Positions 1 to 8,152 of a stretch of DNA of 64,000 nucleotides are shown one piece after another. The notes under the pieces were generated by a model. That model did no database searches, was not told where the DNA came from, and saw nothing but the letters and a program-made list of their open reading frames with translations. Position 1 is the first letter of the stretch. Each line of letters starts with the position of its first letter. Made by a program: the position numbers and the translations under genes. This stretch comes from Sediminicola sp963974715 (GTDB lineage Bacteria > Bacteroidota > Bacteroidia > Flavobacteriales > Flavobacteriaceae). The stretch covers positions 124,001-188,000 of the forward strand of contig CAXBDK010000001.1 in NCBI GenBank assembly GCA_963974715.1, read 5' to 3'.

Positions 1-825
1 GGAGATCGTAAATTTGGGAGCCTAGTAGGGGTAATGGCCCATGAAATGGCCCATTCCTGGTTCCAGCACGTATTGGCCAGCAATGAAGCCAAACACGAGT
101 GGATGGACGAGGGTTTCACCTCCTTTATCTCCACCCTCTATATGAACGAACATATGGGGGAAAAGAAGGACAATCCATTTGAGGGCGCCTATAAGGGATA
201 TTACAATTTGGTCTCTTCCGGTATGGAAGAGCCGCAGACCACACATGCTGACAGGTATAACCTTAATTTTGCCTATGGGATCAGTGCGTACAGCAAAGGG
301 GAAATTTTCCTTTCCCAGTTGGGATACATCATAGGGCAGGATAAACTTATGGAAACCCTGAGAAAATACTTTGAAGACTTCAAATTTAAGCATCCCACGC
401 CGAACGACATCAAAAGAACGGCCGAAAAGGTATCGGGAATGGAACTTGATTGGTACCTGACGGATTGGACGCAGACCACAAATACCATAGATTATGGCAT
501 AAAAGAGGTGGTTCCTTCCGAAAAGGGGACCGTCATAACCCTTGAAAGGATCGGACGGATGCCAATGCCGGTCGATATCCTGGTCATCTATACGGATGGC
601 AGCCAAGAAACATTTTATGCGCCCTTGCGCATGATGCGGGGCGAAAAGGAAAACCCCTATGCCTCCCTGAGCAGAAAGGTACTGCCGGACTGGGCATGGG
701 CCTACCCCAACTACTCTTTTAGCATTGAAAGGGAAAAGGATGCCATCCAGGCAATTGTACTGGACCCATCTCAGTTAATGGCCGACATAGACCGTGAAAA
801 CAATGTGCTTCAGCTTACCGAATAA
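1..825 (+). CDS. M1 family metallopeptidase, C-terminal part (5' end outside window)
   Basis: The frame is open from base 1, so the gene starts upstream of the window. The zinc site of gluzincin aminopeptidases is complete: HEMAH at window residues 14-18, then 18 residues, then the third ligand Glu37 in WMDEGF. A YSKGEIFL stretch about 60 residues later matches the region of the transition-state tyrosine. M1 enzymes remove N-terminal residues from peptides; in Bacteroidota they are often exported, but the signal peptide cannot be checked here. The C-terminal part is short for a full ERAP-like enzyme and resembles the compact bacterial forms. rnpA follows 130 bases downstream on the same strand. 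Confidence 0.9.
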   Translation, partial: GDRKFGSLVGVMAHEMAHSWFQHVLASNEAKHEWMDEGFTSFISTLYMNEHMGEKKDNPFEGAYKGYYNLVSSGMEEPQTTHADRYNLNFAYGISAYSKGEIFLSQLGYIIGQDKLMETLRKYFEDFKFKHPTPNDIKRTAEKVSGMELDWYLTDWTQTTNTIDYGIKEVVPSEKGTVITLERIGRMPMPVDILVIYTDGSQETFYAPLRMMRGEKENPYASLSRKVLPDWAWAYPNYSFSIEREKDAIQAIVLDPSQLMADIDRENNVLQLTE

Positions 826-948
826 GAATTTGTAAGTCGACCAGCAAGCTCGCAAGGCTATATGGGGAAAACTAAAATACCCCGCCAGAGGTGGGTTGGA
901 GTATCCAAATCCCGATGATCGAGTAAATCTCACTGTGTGAGCTAACCT

Positions 949-956
949 TAGCTTTG
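949..956 (+). promoter_or_regulatory. TAnnTTTG -7 promoter element before rnpA
   Basis: TAGCTTTG matches the Bacteroidota -7 consensus exactly. It ends on the first base of the GTG codon at 956 and lies 5 bases before the ATG at 962, so the transcript would be leaderless or nearly so. No convincing -33 TTTG was found at normal spacing. Confidence 0.55.
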
Positions 957-1345
957 TGAAAATGGACCGGACCTTTCCTAAAATAGAAAAACTGAAAAGC
1001 AAAAAACTCATTGAAAAGTTGTTTGCGGAAGGAAAGAGTATTTCCCACTATCCCCTTCGGTTGGTCTATATGAAGACCTCCTTTGAGGATGGCACTAAGG
1101 TAAGGGCAGCCGTAACGGCTTCCAAAAGAAATTTTAAAAGTGCCGTAAAGCGCAATAGGATCAAACGCTTGATGCGGGAAAGTTACCGACTGAACAAACA
1201 CCTGGTCATTGACAACAATGAAGACAGTTATGCGTTAATGTTTTTGTACCTCGGCAAGGAAATGCCCACCTACGGAATGTTGTACGATAGTCTTGGCGCC
1301 ATCCTTAAAAAATTGGTTTCCGCCGAAAAATCGGGGAAACAATGA
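956..1345 (+). CDS. rnpA: Ribonuclease P protein component
   Basis: This is the protein subunit of RNase P, which helps the catalytic RNA bind and mature the 5' ends of tRNA precursors in the cytoplasm. The family signature is present: a basic RNR-type helix (VKRNRIKRLMRESYR) after the central strand, with an N-terminal FPKIEKLKSKK segment. Length, about 128 residues, is normal. Either GTG 956 or ATG 962 could start translation; the promoter box immediately upstream favours ATG 962. rpmH is not adjacent, unlike in many other bacteria; an S41 peptidase follows instead. Confidence 0.95.
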   Translation: MKMDRTFPKIEKLKSKKLIEKLFAEGKSISHYPLRLVYMKTSFEDGTKVRAAVTASKRNFKSAVKRNRIKRLMRESYRLNKHLVIDNNEDSYALMFLYLGKEMPTYGMLYDSLGAILKKLVSAEKSGKQ

Positions 1346-1463
1346 TCGTTGGCCCGTTTTTTGGAACAAAGATAAAATGTGTTACTTTAACCATGGGAAG
1401 GTGTAGCGTTTTATACCAGCACCATCGCAGGTGCCGTTCCCATTAACCGCAAAATCGAATCGC

Positions 1464-3092
1464 GTGAAAAGGTTTACAAAAAAAAGAATTCTTGTTCCCA
1501 TGTTGGCCCTTGTTCTTCTGGGAATAGGCAGTAGTTTTAAAAGTGATTTTTTTGAAATTGCCAAGCAGATCGAAATTTTCACCACCCTGTTCAAAGAACT
1601 CAATATGAACTATGTGGACGAGACCAATCCTGCGGAACTTATGGATACCGCCATCAAGAACATGCTGGGAGAACTGGATCCGTACACAAAATTCCTCAAC
1701 GAACAGGACGTGGAGGCCTATAAGATCAACAATGCAGGGGAATATTCCGGAATAGGGGCCTTGGTAAGATCCTACAAGGATAAACTTTTGGTCATAGAGC
1801 CTTACAAAGATTATCCCGCCGACAAGGCAGGGTTAAAGGCAGGGGACGAAATTACAAAGATCGGGGAAATATCCCTTTCGGATTTTAAGGACGATGCCAG
1901 TGAGCTGCTCAAAGGTGCCAACAATACAAGTGTGGAAGTCACCTATAAAAGACAGGGGCAATTACGGACCACGGTCATAAACAGGGAGGCCATAGAAGTG
2001 GATGCGGTGCCCTATCATAAAATGATCAATGCTTCCACCGGTTATATAGTGCTTTCCAAATTCAATCAAAAAGCCACGGACCAGACCAAGGAGGCGCTGA
2101 TCGATCTAAAAAACCAAGGTGCGGAAAAAATTATTTTGGACCTTCGGGACAATCCGGGGGGACTGCTATCTGAAGCCATCAATATTACCAACTTATTTGT
2201 GGACAAAGGGGAACTGGTAGTGACCACCAAATCAAAGGTAAAAAAATTCAACAGGGAATACCATACCAAAAACCAACCTGTGGATAAGGATATTCCATTG
2301 GTAGTGCTGGTAAACGACCGAAGTGCCTCTGCAAGCGAAATTGTGGCCGGTGGCCTGCAGGATCTGGACCGTGCCGTGATCATGGGCGCACGAAGCTTTG
2401 GAAAAGGGCTGGTACAACGCCCTTTAAAACTTACCTATGGAACCCAGCTTAAGGTAACCATCTCCCGATACTACACTCCTTCTGGAAGATGCATCCAGTC
2501 CTTGGATTACTGGAATAGGGATGAAGAGGGGAACGCGGTTAAAAATACGCTCTTCAACGACTTTACCACCCGTAATGGAAGAAAGGTACAAGATGGCGGG
2601 GGGGTATTACCGGATATCGAAATCAATACCCTGCAGGCAAATTCCCTAACACAGGGACTATTGGAGAGCAATATTATATTCGATTACGCCACCGATTATT
2701 ATTACGGGCACCAAGTGTCCTCCCCCGCAAGCTTTAATTTTACCGAGGCCGATTATCTCGCCTTTAAGGAACATGTGGCCCAAAGTGGCTTCAACTTTGA
2801 AACAAAGACCGAAAAAGCGCTAAAAGAGGCTATGTCAAGTGACGAAAAACAGCTTTTTGGTGCAGGGATCCAGGACGAATATGCCCAGTTGCTCCTGAGT
2901 ATCGGAAAAAGTAAAATGGCGGCGTTGGACAAGTACCAAAGTGCGCTCCAGAAAATGTTGGAAGACGAAATCGTAAAACGTTATTTCTACCGGGAAGGCC
3001 TATATGACCACTATCTCAACCATGATGAGGCCATCATGGCAGCAACCGAGCTATTGTCCAATTCCTCCAAATATGAAGGGATACTACAGTAG
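1464..3092 (+). CDS. S41 family C-terminal processing peptidase
   Basis: This exported serine protease of the CtpA/Tsp type cleaves proteins near their C termini in the periplasm. From GTG 1464 it has a basic start plus hydrophobic helix (KRFTKKR, then about 14 apolar residues) serving as signal or anchor. A PDZ domain follows around residues 95-165 (IGALV...GLKAGDEI). The catalytic core has the serine in SASASE and the lysine in FGKGLVQ. A C-terminal extension of about 150 residues follows the core. The frame also allows GTG 1431 and ATG 1500; 1464 gives the best signal peptide. It lies 118 bases after rnpA and may be cotranscribed with it. Confidence 0.88.
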   Translation: MKRFTKKRILVPMLALVLLGIGSSFKSDFFEIAKQIEIFTTLFKELNMNYVDETNPAELMDTAIKNMLGELDPYTKFLNEQDVEAYKINNAGEYSGIGALVRSYKDKLLVIEPYKDYPADKAGLKAGDEITKIGEISLSDFKDDASELLKGANNTSVEVTYKRQGQLRTTVINREAIEVDAVPYHKMINASTGYIVLSKFNQKATDQTKEALIDLKNQGAEKIILDLRDNPGGLLSEAINITNLFVDKGELVVTTKSKVKKFNREYHTKNQPVDKDIPLVVLVNDRSASASEIVAGGLQDLDRAVIMGARSFGKGLVQRPLKLTYGTQLKVTISRYYTPSGRCIQSLDYWNRDEEGNAVKNTLFNDFTTRNGRKVQDGGGVLPDIEINTLQANSLTQGLLESNIIFDYATDYYYGHQVSSPASFNFTEADYLAFKEHVAQSGFNFETKTEKALKEAMSSDEKQLFGAGIQDEYAQLLLSIGKSKMAALDKYQSALQKMLEDEIVKRYFYREGLYDHYLNHDEAIMAATELLSNSSKYEGILQ

Positions 3093-3130
3093 CCAACCAA
3101 AACACAGGTCAGGAATCCTTACATCGATTC

Positions 3131-3146
3131 CCGGGGGGTTTCCCCC
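3131..3146. repeat. GC-rich hairpin after the S41 peptidase gene
   Basis: A run of six G, TTT and five C gives a strong short hairpin about 40 bases after the stop of the S41 gene. There is no U-tract after it, so it is not a canonical intrinsic terminator, but it could slow or stabilise a transcript 3' end. Confidence 0.35.
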
Positions 3147-3284
3147 ATAAGGTATCCCAACACTTTTCCTTTGTCCCCAAAGGCAATCGGGGCATGAGAC
3201 CTGAATATGGTTAAATCCATCATATAATAGGGGGAAAGCGTTAATTACGTATATTGATGCCCATCAATCCAATATAGAAAAACC

Positions 3285-5300
3285 ATGAAAACCGTTGTGT
3301 TCGGTATCAAATTGTTGGTACTTTTTTGCTTTCCTGTCCTTGCGGTATGTCAAGAGGAAAAAACACCCATTTCCATTACGGACCTATTGCAACTAAAGAC
3401 CGTACAGGACCCACAGATCAGTCCGGACGGACAATGGGTCGCCTACACGGTTTCCGAAATGGACCTGAAGGAGGACAAAACGGAAAAACGGATATGGATG
3501 GTTCCCATTAAGGGAGGGGAAGCAATTGCCATGACTGGAAAGGGATATTCCGCATCACAGCCCAGATGGAGTCCCGACAATAAATACCTTTCCTTCTTGG
3601 CCGCCAAAAAAGAAGGGGACAAACAACAGGTCTGGACATTGCACCGGAGGGGCGGAGAGGCACAACAGCTTACAAAGATACCCCAGGGCGTCGGAGGACA
3701 TGAATGGTCCCCCAAAGGGAATCTACTGCTTCTGTCCATTAAGGATCCCAAGCCCGAAGAACTCACCAAGGACGAGGAAGATGACAAGAAAATAAAACCG
3801 TATGTTGTAGACCGATTACAGTTTAAACAAGATTATGAAGGCTATCTTGATCGGTACCGGACACATCTTTACCTGCTAAAACCAGGTGATTCTACGGCCG
3901 TACAGATCACTTTTGGGGATTATGAAGACGAAGACCCGGCATGGAGCCCCAACGGTAACGAAATTGCCTTTGTAAGCAACCGGTCCGAAAATCCAGATGC
4001 GAATTCCAATACCGATATTTGGATAGTGTCCTCGGAGTCCTCCAAAAAAGAAAAGGGCCCTCGAAAACTTACGATCAACCCTAATGCCGATACCGCACCG
4101 GCTTGGAGCCCCGATGGCAAGTATATCGCATATAATACCATTACCGACAAGGAGGCCATTTGGTACGCCACCCAAAAATTGGCGGTGATACCCTCCTCAG
4201 GGGGCCAGCCCACCCTTTTGGCAAATGAACTTGATCGAAATCCCGGTGCCCCCAAATTTTCGGCCGATGGTAAAAAAATATACTTTACCCTAGAAGAAAG
4301 CGGCACCTCCATTATCGCGTCCATCGCCCCTTCGGGAAAGGAATTTTCCAAGGTATTGCCCGGAAATCACAGTGTGGCCAAGTTCGATCTTAAAGGGGAG
4401 GCCATAGTGCCCCTTTTGAGCACCGCTGGGCAACCCTATGACCTCTTTTCCATGGAAGGCGGCACCTTGAAACAACTTACCTTTACAAACACGGATCTAA
4501 TTGCCGATAAAAAGCTGGCTTCTGTGGAAAAAATCCATTTTAACAGTATGGACGGGACAGCAATAGAAGGTTTTGTGGTAAAGCCCCCGGATTTCGATCC
4601 CTCCAAGAAGTATCCCACCATCCTTTGGCTGCACGGAGGGCCCGTAAGCCAATATCAATTTGAATTTGATGGGGAGCCACAGCTTTTTGCCGCAAATGGC
4701 TACCTGACCCTATTGATCAACCCTAGAGGTTCCTCAGGCTATGGGCAAGCGTTCTCCGAAGCCATTTTTGCCGATTGGGGCAACAAGGACTATCAGGATG
4801 TTATGGCCGCCGTTGATCATGTAATCGACCAAGGTATGGTTGATCCAGATCGATTGGGTGTGGGCGGTTGGTCCTACGGAGGTATCCTTACCAATTATGT
4901 CATTACCAAAACACAACGTTTTAAAGGGGCCGTTTCAGGGGCCAGTGAAGCCCTGTACCGGGCCAATTATGGCCATGACCATTATCAGCTAACATGGGAA
5001 ATGGAACTGGGACTCCCTTGGGAAAATGCCGCAGCATGGGAAAAAATTTCCCCTTTCAACCAGGTCGACAAAATAACCACTCCCACACTTTGGATGGGAG
5101 GTGAAGAAGACTGGAACGTTCCCATTCTGAACTCGGAACAAATGTACCAGGCAATGAAAAGACTGGGAAGGGAAACCCAACTGGTGGTATATCCTGGGGA
5201 ACACCATGGCATATCACGGCCTACGTTCATAAAAGATCGGTTCGAGCGTTATCTTGCCTGGTTCAAAAAATATGTGAAAGAAGGGGGGCAAACAGAATAG
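3285..5300 (+). CDS. S9 family prolyl oligopeptidase-type peptidase (exported)
   Basis: This 671-residue serine peptidase has a Sec signal peptide (KTVVFGIKLLVLFCFPVLAVCQ), a TolB/WD40-like propeller with repeated SPDG(Q/K) motifs over roughly residues 40-400, and a C-terminal alpha/beta hydrolase. The nucleophile is the serine in GWSYGG near residue 530, the acid lies in GGEEDWNVP near 608, and the histidine is in GEHHG near 641. The family is the dipeptidyl/acylaminoacyl-peptidase branch (DPP-like); substrates are short peptides in the periplasm. It stands alone, with about 190 bases upstream and a convergent gene downstream. The exact specificity cannot be read from sequence. Confidence 0.9.
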   Translation: MKTVVFGIKLLVLFCFPVLAVCQEEKTPISITDLLQLKTVQDPQISPDGQWVAYTVSEMDLKEDKTEKRIWMVPIKGGEAIAMTGKGYSASQPRWSPDNKYLSFLAAKKEGDKQQVWTLHRRGGEAQQLTKIPQGVGGHEWSPKGNLLLLSIKDPKPEELTKDEEDDKKIKPYVVDRLQFKQDYEGYLDRYRTHLYLLKPGDSTAVQITFGDYEDEDPAWSPNGNEIAFVSNRSENPDANSNTDIWIVSSESSKKEKGPRKLTINPNADTAPAWSPDGKYIAYNTITDKEAIWYATQKLAVIPSSGGQPTLLANELDRNPGAPKFSADGKKIYFTLEESGTSIIASIAPSGKEFSKVLPGNHSVAKFDLKGEAIVPLLSTAGQPYDLFSMEGGTLKQLTFTNTDLIADKKLASVEKIHFNSMDGTAIEGFVVKPPDFDPSKKYPTILWLHGGPVSQYQFEFDGEPQLFAANGYLTLLINPRGSSGYGQAFSEAIFADWGNKDYQDVMAAVDHVIDQGMVDPDRLGVGGWSYGGILTNYVITKTQRFKGAVSGASEALYRANYGHDHYQLTWEMELGLPWENAAAWEKISPFNQVDKITTPTLWMGGEEDWNVPILNSEQMYQAMKRLGRETQLVVYPGEHHGISRPTFIKDRFERYLAWFKKYVKEGGQTE

Positions 5301-5415
5301 TCGCCAAGCCCGTAACGGCCCACAGGGATATAAGGAGAGAACGATTTTCGGACAGGATCGGGCAACTAAGGAAGGAAAACTGTTGCCTGCCCATCCCTTC
5401 CCTTGTGATCACATT

Positions 5416-6303
5416 CTATTTGTATTCACAGGAAGATGGGTCCGACTTTACAAAATAATCCCTAAAATTTGATGCCTTGGGGTCCATGCAGCCCTTCAGG
5501 TCCCTTATCCGTATGTTCCTAAAGTCGATAGGCTGCCCTTCGCTCTGTAAGGCAATAAAGCCCTCTTTTAACAACTGCCCCTCCTTGAAAATCTTCGGAT
5601 CATAACCATCTACCACCCCACCGCCCATTTGGGGCAGTGTATATTGCAGAACCGTCTTGCCGTTTATGATATGGGTCACCAGGGAATCTCCCAATACGAT
5701 AGCCTCGGCACGTACCCATTGATCTCCGTAATAGGTATCCGAAGTGGAATTGATACAATGTCTTGGATCGATCTTTCCGTTATAGACAACATCCGTTCCG
5801 GGCGAACACATGTTGCCCGTGGGCCTGGGCTCCCCTTCCTTCAATCCGGCCAGAAACTGCATTTCTACGGATATGGGCCAATTCTGTTCCACCGGCATGG
5901 TCTTTGGATCTTGGGAATGGAACATTATCCCACTGTTCATTTCCGTATAGGTGGGTGCACCGGGGTGCAGTTTCCCCACAAACCGGTATTCCAGAATCAA
6001 ATGGAAATAGGAATAGGGACGGTCGTAATAGAGATGGGCGAAACGGTCGTTAAACCCACCTTCATAGCCGTCGTACCGCACCTTTATCATGCCCTCTTCC
6101 GCCCTAAAAGTCCGTGCATGGTTGTCACCCACTTTATAATGGTGTATTTTGGTGGTCCAACCGTTCAGGTCCTTCCCATTAAAGAGATTTTCCCAACCTG
6201 CATTGGACGTTTTATCGGCAACGTTGACGGAGCCACATCCGTACAGCAGTATGCAAAGTATTAGGCAGATTGCCCTGTAATCGATATATTGCTTCAAAGT
6301 CAT
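5416..6303 (-). CDS. DUF1080 (3-keto-disaccharide hydrolase family) lipoprotein
   Basis: A 295-residue product begins at ATG 6303 with a short basic segment, an apolar helix and the lipobox LLYGC, so it is a probable lipoprotein. The rest is a concanavalin-like beta-sandwich domain: WENLFNGKDLNGW at the start, a FHLILEYRF strand, a NSGIMFHSQDP loop and IALQSEGQPIDFRNIRIRDL at the end. These are hallmarks of DUF1080. Characterised members hydrolyse 3-keto-glucosides made by GMC-type glycoside 3-dehydrogenases. A C-terminal tail (CMDPKASNFRDYF) looks like a short Cys-containing extension. The frame also allows an earlier start at 6348, but it would lengthen the signal unnaturally. Confidence 0.85.
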   Translation of the reverse strand: MTLKQYIDYRAICLILCILLYGCGSVNVADKTSNAGWENLFNGKDLNGWTTKIHHYKVGDNHARTFRAEEGMIKVRYDGYEGGFNDRFAHLYYDRPYSYFHLILEYRFVGKLHPGAPTYTEMNSGIMFHSQDPKTMPVEQNWPISVEMQFLAGLKEGEPRPTGNMCSPGTDVVYNGKIDPRHCINSTSDTYYGDQWVRAEAIVLGDSLVTHIINGKTVLQYTLPQMGGGVVDGYDPKIFKEGQLLKEGFIALQSEGQPIDFRNIRIRDLKGCMDPKASNFRDYFVKSDPSSCEYK

Positions 6304-6326
6304 GGAATCGTTATTTTGGTCCGTAC

Positions 6327-6334
6327 CAAATATA
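6327..6334 (-). promoter_or_regulatory. TAnnTTTG -7 promoter element before the DUF1080 gene
   Basis: On the minus strand the sequence reads TATATTTG, an exact match to the Bacteroidota -7 box. It lies 23 bases upstream of the ATG at 6303. No clear -33 element was seen at the expected spacing. Confidence 0.45.
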
Positions 6335-6403
6335 TCAATTTGTATCAATCCATTTGGCCCCTATGGCGATCAAGATCCCATTCCATCTTAAAAACATACT
6401 GCA

Positions 6404-6880
6404 ATGACCGAAAAAGACGAATTTTTTATAAAACGTGCCATTTCCCTTGCCCAAGAAGGGATGCGCACCAAAGCAGGGGGACCTTTTGGTGCGGTAATCG
6501 TAAAAGATGGCCATATAGTTGCGGAAGGTTACAATATGGTGACCGCCACCAACGATCCCACGGCACATGCCGAAGTGGTGGCCATAAGAAAAGCGTGTCA
6601 GGCCCTAGGTTCATTTCAGTTGGTGGACTGTACCATATATACCTCCTGCGAGCCCTGTCCAATGTGCCTGGGGGCCATCTACTGGGCCCGGCCCAAAAAT
6701 GTGGTGTACGCCTGTAACAAGGAGGATGCGGCCGCCATCGGCTTTGACGATCGGTTTATTTACGAGGAACTGGATAGGAACATGGAAAATCGCAAAATAA
6801 CGTTTGTCCAAATGTTCCAGAAGGAAGGTAGGTCCGTTTTCCGGGAGTGGGAACACATGGACCATAAGATAGGATATTAA
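6404..6880 (+). CDS. guaD: Guanine deaminase, cytidine-deaminase fold
   Basis: This 158-residue enzyme converts guanine to xanthine in the cytoplasm (purine salvage). Zinc-site residues are visible: His55-Ala-Glu57 and the PCxxC pair Cys85/Cys88 in SCEPCPMC. The C-terminal FDDRFIYEEL segment matches the small Bacillus-type guanine deaminase rather than tRNA adenosine deaminase TadA, which lacks it. Length is right for that family. It is divergent from the DUF1080 gene and monocistronic. A broader nucleoside-deaminase activity is the main alternative. Confidence 0.85.
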   Translation: MTEKDEFFIKRAISLAQEGMRTKAGGPFGAVIVKDGHIVAEGYNMVTATNDPTAHAEVVAIRKACQALGSFQLVDCTIYTSCEPCPMCLGAIYWARPKNVVYACNKEDAAAIGFDDRFIYEELDRNMENRKITFVQMFQKEGRSVFREWEHMDHKIGY

Positions 6881-7090
6881 AAAACAGTTGCCCCACCCGT
6901 ACCATAATCTGGCTACCAAAATTGGTTTTTAGGAAGGTCCCCCGTACCAATTCCCTTCTGAGGCCCGTTGCGTCGCAGAAACATTTAATCTTAACATTCC
7001 TAGTAGGTTAGCGTACAAAAAAAATTAGTCCCAAAAAATAAAAAAATAAAAATTTTACACTATTTTAGTAAAACATATTTAATTTTTATC

Positions 7091-7282
7091 ATGAGCAAAG
7101 GAACAGTAAAATTCTTCAATGAATCCAAAGGATTTGGTTTTATCGTTGAAGATGGTTCAAAAAAAGAACACTTTGTACACATTTCCGGGTTGATCGATGA
7201 GATCAGGGAAGGGGATGAAGTGGAATTTGAACTAAAGGAAGGTAAAAAAGGAATGAATGCAGTAAATGTAACGGTAATCTAA
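7091..7282 (+). CDS. Cold-shock domain protein (CspA family)
   Basis: A 63-residue single-domain protein starts SKGTVKFFNESKGFGFIVEDG and contains both RNA-binding motifs, KGFGFI and HFVHIS. It binds single-stranded nucleic acid and acts as an RNA chaperone. The region upstream, about 7015-7090, is very AT-rich with A-runs, consistent with an unstructured or temperature-sensitive leader, but I see no defined cold box. A strong terminator follows 34 bases after the stop, so it is a single-gene unit. Confidence 0.95.
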   Translation: MSKGTVKFFNESKGFGFIVEDGSKKEHFVHISGLIDEIREGDEVEFELKEGKKGMNAVNVTVI

Positions 7283-7316
7283 GATTCCGGTTTTCTCCAC
7301 TTTTTCACACCGCATC

Positions 7317-7343
7317 AGCCCATTGGAACCAATGGGCTTTTTT
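7317..7343 (+). terminator. Intrinsic terminator of the cold-shock gene
   Basis: The inverted repeat AGCCCATTGG / CCAATGGGCT with a two-base centre is followed by a run of six T. It directly follows the cold-shock gene. Confidence 0.8.
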
Positions 7344-7405
7344 ATGCCTCTTTTTTCCCAGAACCCTTACAGGGGAAAAGTATATGAACTCTCTTTACAA
7401 GTGCG

Positions 7406-7413
7406 TACCTTTG
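7406..7413 (+). promoter_or_regulatory. TAnnTTTG -7 element before the copper AraC regulator
   Basis: TACCTTTG is an exact -7 box 29 bases before ATG 7443. The identical octamer precedes copA, so the regulator and the ATPase seem to be read from separate promoters of the same type. Confidence 0.5.
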
Positions 7414-7442
7414 TATGGAGGAAACCCTGCCCATCAAAATAC

Positions 7443-8009
7443 ATGAGCCATCGATTACATATCAAAAACATGGTCTGCCCAAGGTGCATTGTGGCAGTGG
7501 ATGCTGTTTTCGGAGAATTGAACATCCCTGTCCATGAAATACGTTTGGGCGAGGCAATCCTTGAAAATCCATTATCGGAAGCCCAAAAGATTTCTTTGGC
7601 CGCCCTACTTTCCGAACATGGATTCGAGCTCCTGGAGGACCACCGTTCCGCGCTCATTTCCAAGATCAAATCCTTGATCATAAACCAGGTACACCATAGT
7701 GAAACGGACCTCCATACAAATTATTCCCATTACTTGGCGGAAAAGCTTCATCACGACTATACCTATCTGAGCAAACTTTTTTCCGCCGTGGAAGGGATTA
7801 CCATTGAAAGGTTTATCCTAAAACAAAAAATTGAACGGGCAAAAGAACTTATCTTTTACAAACAGCTCACTTTTTCGGAAATCGCTTTCAAGCTCCACTA
7901 TAGCAGCGCAGCCCATTTATCCGCACATTTCAAAAAGGAAACCGGTATGACACCTTCCGAATTTAAAAAATTACAGGGTCCGCAGCACCGCCCTTTGGAC
8001 TCGCTCTAA
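7443..8009 (+). CDS. AraC-family regulator with N-terminal metal-binding (HMA-like) domain
   Basis: The 188-residue product starts at ATG 7443; earlier in-frame codons at 7323 fall inside the preceding terminator. Residues 1-75 look like a heavy-metal-associated fold with IKNMVCPRC, the CxxC at Cys12/Cys15. Residues about 100-180 are a two-helix-turn-helix AraC domain: YTYLSKLFSAVEGITIERF, then FSEIAFKLHYSSAAHLSAHFKKETGMTPSEF. It probably senses copper and controls the adjacent copA, from which it is separated by 143 bases. The ligand is inferred from context; the domain pairing recurs in Bacteroidota copper loci. Confidence 0.8.
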   Translation: MSHRLHIKNMVCPRCIVAVDAVFGELNIPVHEIRLGEAILENPLSEAQKISLAALLSEHGFELLEDHRSALISKIKSLIINQVHHSETDLHTNYSHYLAEKLHHDYTYLSKLFSAVEGITIERFILKQKIERAKELIFYKQLTFSEIAFKLHYSSAAHLSAHFKKETGMTPSEFKKLQGPQHRPLDSL

Positions 8010-8126
8010 ACCCATAAGGGGGTTTTATTACATTGCGCACCATTCCCGATGCAGTTGATTTTACAGTAGGCAAAACCTTGTAAGCTTTCGCCAGAATTCT
8101 ATAAGCCTAACGCAAGGGGTACTTCC

Positions 8127-8134
8127 TACCTTTG
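8127..8134 (+). promoter_or_regulatory. TAnnTTTG -7 element before copA
   Basis: TACCTTTG lies 18 bases before ATG 8153, giving a leader of roughly 12 bases. It fits a copA promoter under control of the AraC-type regulator upstream. Confidence 0.5.
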
Positions 8135-8152
8135 TGGGGTAATCTTGTAATC

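Noticed and set aside
5629..6264. Plus-strand frame of 211 codons antisense to the DUF1080 gene
   Set aside because: Mirror of a well-supported lipoprotein gene; the composition is His and Gly rich and unlike a real protein.
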